Positions 62,694 to 64,000 of a DNA stretch of 64,000 nt are shown here, piece after piece (position 1 is the stretch's first letter; each line of letters starts with the position of its first letter). The DNA is from Halarcobacter sp. (GTDB lineage Bacteria; Campylobacterota; Campylobacteria; Campylobacterales; Arcobacteraceae): contig NZ_OY780939.1 in NCBI RefSeq assembly GCF_963675975.1, positions 2,604,001-2,668,000 on the forward strand, in the 5' to 3' direction. The notes under the pieces were generated by a model. It saw only the letters and a list, made by a program, of their open reading frames with translations, was not told the origin of the DNA and made no database searches. Both the position numbers and the translations under genes were made by a program.

Positions 62694-63428
62694 CTAACAT
62701 TTTATATTGTATTTATCAACTATTTCTATAATATCTTTACCTAATTGATTTAATTTTTCAAAAGAGAGTCTATCTTTTGTACCTGATATTCCTACCGCAC
62801 CAACTAAAATATTTTCATGGTTAAAAATTGGTACTCCAACACAACGCATATTATCTTGATATTCGCTATTGTCTATAGAATATCCATTTATTAAAACTTC
62901 ATCTATAGTTTTTTTAAAAGACTTTAAATCAGTTATAGTATTGTTTGTATAAGGTTCTAATTTTAAATTGTCTAAACTATAATTTCCAAAAGCTAAAATA
63001 GATTTACCTAAAGCATTTGTATGTAAAGGAGCTTGTAAACCTACACTGTTTCTAGTTTTGATTTCTCTATTTGAATAATCTATTTGGTTTAGATATAAAA
63101 GTTTATTATTATCAATTATTCCAAGATATGAACACTCTTTAGTTTCTTCATATATCTCTTCTAACAAAGGTTTAGTTTTTTGAATAAGTAGTTCTATTCT
63201 AGTTTTTTTAGATTCGATATTTTCTAAATTTTTTGGAAGAATTTCATTGCTATTATCTAAATAAAGTATATACTCTTCATCTTTTAAAGTTTGAAGTATC
63301 CTTGACATAGTACTTTTATTTATTGATAATCTATCACATAAAAGTGTGGCTGATATTGGTTTTCCATAATTTACAATCTCTTTATAAACCTGTAAACCTT
63401 TTGATAGTGATTTTAACTGTTGAGACAT
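62694..63428 (-). CDS. IclR-family transcriptional regulator
   Basis: 244 residues: N-terminal winged helix (ISATLLCDRLSINKSTMSRIL) and C-terminal GAF-like effector domain (LGKSILAFGNY, MRCVGVPIFNHENILVGAVGIS). It lies between the dehydrogenase and DJ-1 genes on one strand, next to a 26-bp palindrome. Confidence 0.92.
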   Translation of the reverse strand: MSQQLKSLSKGLQVYKEIVNYGKPISATLLCDRLSINKSTMSRILQTLKDEEYILYLDNSNEILPKNLENIESKKTRIELLIQKTKPLLEEIYEETKECSYLGIIDNNKLLYLNQIDYSNREIKTRNSVGLQAPLHTNALGKSILAFGNYSLDNLKLEPYTNNTITDLKSFKKTIDEVLINGYSIDNSEYQDNMRCVGVPIFNHENILVGAVGISGTKDRLSFEKLNQLGKDIIEIVDKYNIKC

Positions 63429-63440
63429 AAAAATCCTTGA

Positions 63441-63466
63441 TGCAAAACTAAATGTTTAGTTTTGCA
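63441..63466. promoter_or_regulatory. 26-bp perfect palindrome upstream of the IclR gene
   Basis: TGCAAAACTAAA, centre TG, TTTAGTTTTGCA: 12-bp perfect arms, 13 nt before the IclR ATG and 7 nt after the DJ-1 stop. Candidate IclR operator; it could also end the DJ-1 transcript, but no T-run follows on the minus strand. Confidence 0.65.
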
Positions 63467-63472
63467 CAAGTT

Positions 63473-64000
63473 TTATAAAAGTTCATTAAATTTTGCAAGC
63501 CATTCTGGGTGAGCTGGCCAAGCTGCTGCTGTAACTAGATTTCCATCTACATAAGCAGATTCAAATCCAATATCGACCCACGCTCCACCATTTCTATCTA
63601 CTTCTGGTGCACAAGCAGGATAACAAGAACAAGTTTTATCCTTGATTACATCAGCTGCAGCTAAAACTTGAATTCCATGGCAGATTGATGCAATTGGTTT
63701 ATCTTTATCATTAAAATCTTTTACAATATCTAAAACTCTTTGATTTAATCTAATATATTCAGGTGCTCTACCACCAGGTATTACAAGTGCAGCGTATGTT
63801 GTTTCATCTATTTCATCAAATGTAGCATTTAAAGTAAAATTGTGACCTGGCTTCTCTGTATATGTTTGATCACCTTCAAAATCATGAATTGCAGTTTTAA
63901 TTTGATCTCCAGCTTTTTTATCAGGACAAATTACATCAACTTGATACCCTAACATTTTTAAACATTGGAAAGGAACCATAAGTTCATAATCTTCAACAAA
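63473..64000 (-). CDS. DJ-1/PfpI family protein (N-terminus outside window)
   Basis: The frame is open to base 64000 (FVEDYEL before an internal ATG at 63979), so the true start lies beyond the edge. [15 protein letters not shown] and [16 protein letters not shown] (Cys of the nucleophile elbow in CHG) identify the PfpI/DJ-1 fold; the C-terminus has [11 protein letters not shown]. Possibly a protease-, glyoxalase- or amidase-like member. Confidence 0.88.
   Translation of the reverse strand, partial: FVEDYELMVPFQCLKMLGYQVDVICPDKKAGDQIKTAIHDFEGDQTYTEKPGHNFTLNATFDEIDETTYAALVIPGGRAPEYIRLNQRVLDIVKDFNDKDKPIASICHGIQVLAAADVIKDKTCSCYPACAPEVDRNGGAWVDIGFESAYVDGNLVTAAAWPAHPEWLAKFNELL

Noticed and set aside
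1-64000. CRISPR arrays, rRNA operons and tRNA genes
   Set aside because: No regularly spaced direct repeats and no rRNA-like or complete tRNA cloverleaf sequences were noticed on either strand.

Overview
The window looks like a chromosome segment of a low-GC (roughly 28-30 percent by eye) Campylobacterota bacterium, most likely a marine or halotolerant member of the Arcobacteraceae. Reasons: very AT-rich coding, many TTG starts, tightly packed genes, an HsrA-like atypical response regulator, the rplI-hslV-hslU order, and an ectoine plus glycine-betaine osmoadaptation block. Gene names come from reading motifs; no database search was possible.

Layout. 1-10,200 (mostly minus strand): cell-wall enzymes (RlpA, MltD-like), a TatD nuclease that appears to start at a non-AUG codon, HslUV protease with ribosomal protein L9, an orphan response regulator, two transporters, a CBS protein and a serine-recombinase-like protein whose catalytic residues are lost. 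10,400-16,555 (plus): a compact housekeeping run ubiX-coaD-tmk-hisS-speA-cysE-TSUP. 16,550-20,356: an aconitase-family protein without its Fe-S cysteines, in an operon with a TetR regulator and divergent from a flavodoxin-fold oxidoreductase; a 37-bp palindrome sits between them. 20,459-26,150: uvrA and small neighbours.

26,340-34,410 is an osmoadaptation island. An HsrA-like regulator precedes ectA-ectB-ectC, a 100-residue unknown and an ectoine-type aspartokinase. A strong bidirectional terminator separates these from a convergent proV-proW-proX uptake operon. The ectA and proV promoters share a 17-bp palindromic motif (16 of 17 identical), suggesting one regulator for synthesis and uptake. 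34,600-47,431 holds a YcbB-type L,D-transpeptidase, a transglutaminase-like lipoprotein, an SDR, an OFA-type MFS carrier, RNA-modification and transcription factors, an FMN-binding glutamate synthase-like protein and an aldo/keto reductase.

47,630-55,610 is the most unusual part: eight consecutive plus-strand units that behave like integron gene cassettes. Each starts with a GTTR core, and its gene ends at or near the reverse complement of that 7-mer (4 of 8 perfect, the rest 1-2 mismatches). One junction is a textbook-sized attC-like hairpin, two junctions are homologous elements of exactly 134 bp, and four carry a repeated promoter-like sequence. No integrase is in the window. Cargo includes DUF3592, RDD and other membrane proteins, a secreted protein, an amber-interrupted gene, a decayed gene and, last, a two-gene DUF262 / DUF262-DUF1524 (GmrSD-like) pair that is a plausible defence module.

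55,640-64,000 (mostly minus): hemerythrin, a 62-residue protein, a MoxR-type AAA ATPase, a VWA/metallopeptidase-like protein and an unknown protein whose paralogue lies at 45.6-46.2 kb; then an APC permease, SfsA, a DUF2892 protein, a PQQ-type sugar dehydrogenase, an IclR regulator beside a 26-bp palindrome, and a DJ-1/PfpI protein cut by the window edge.
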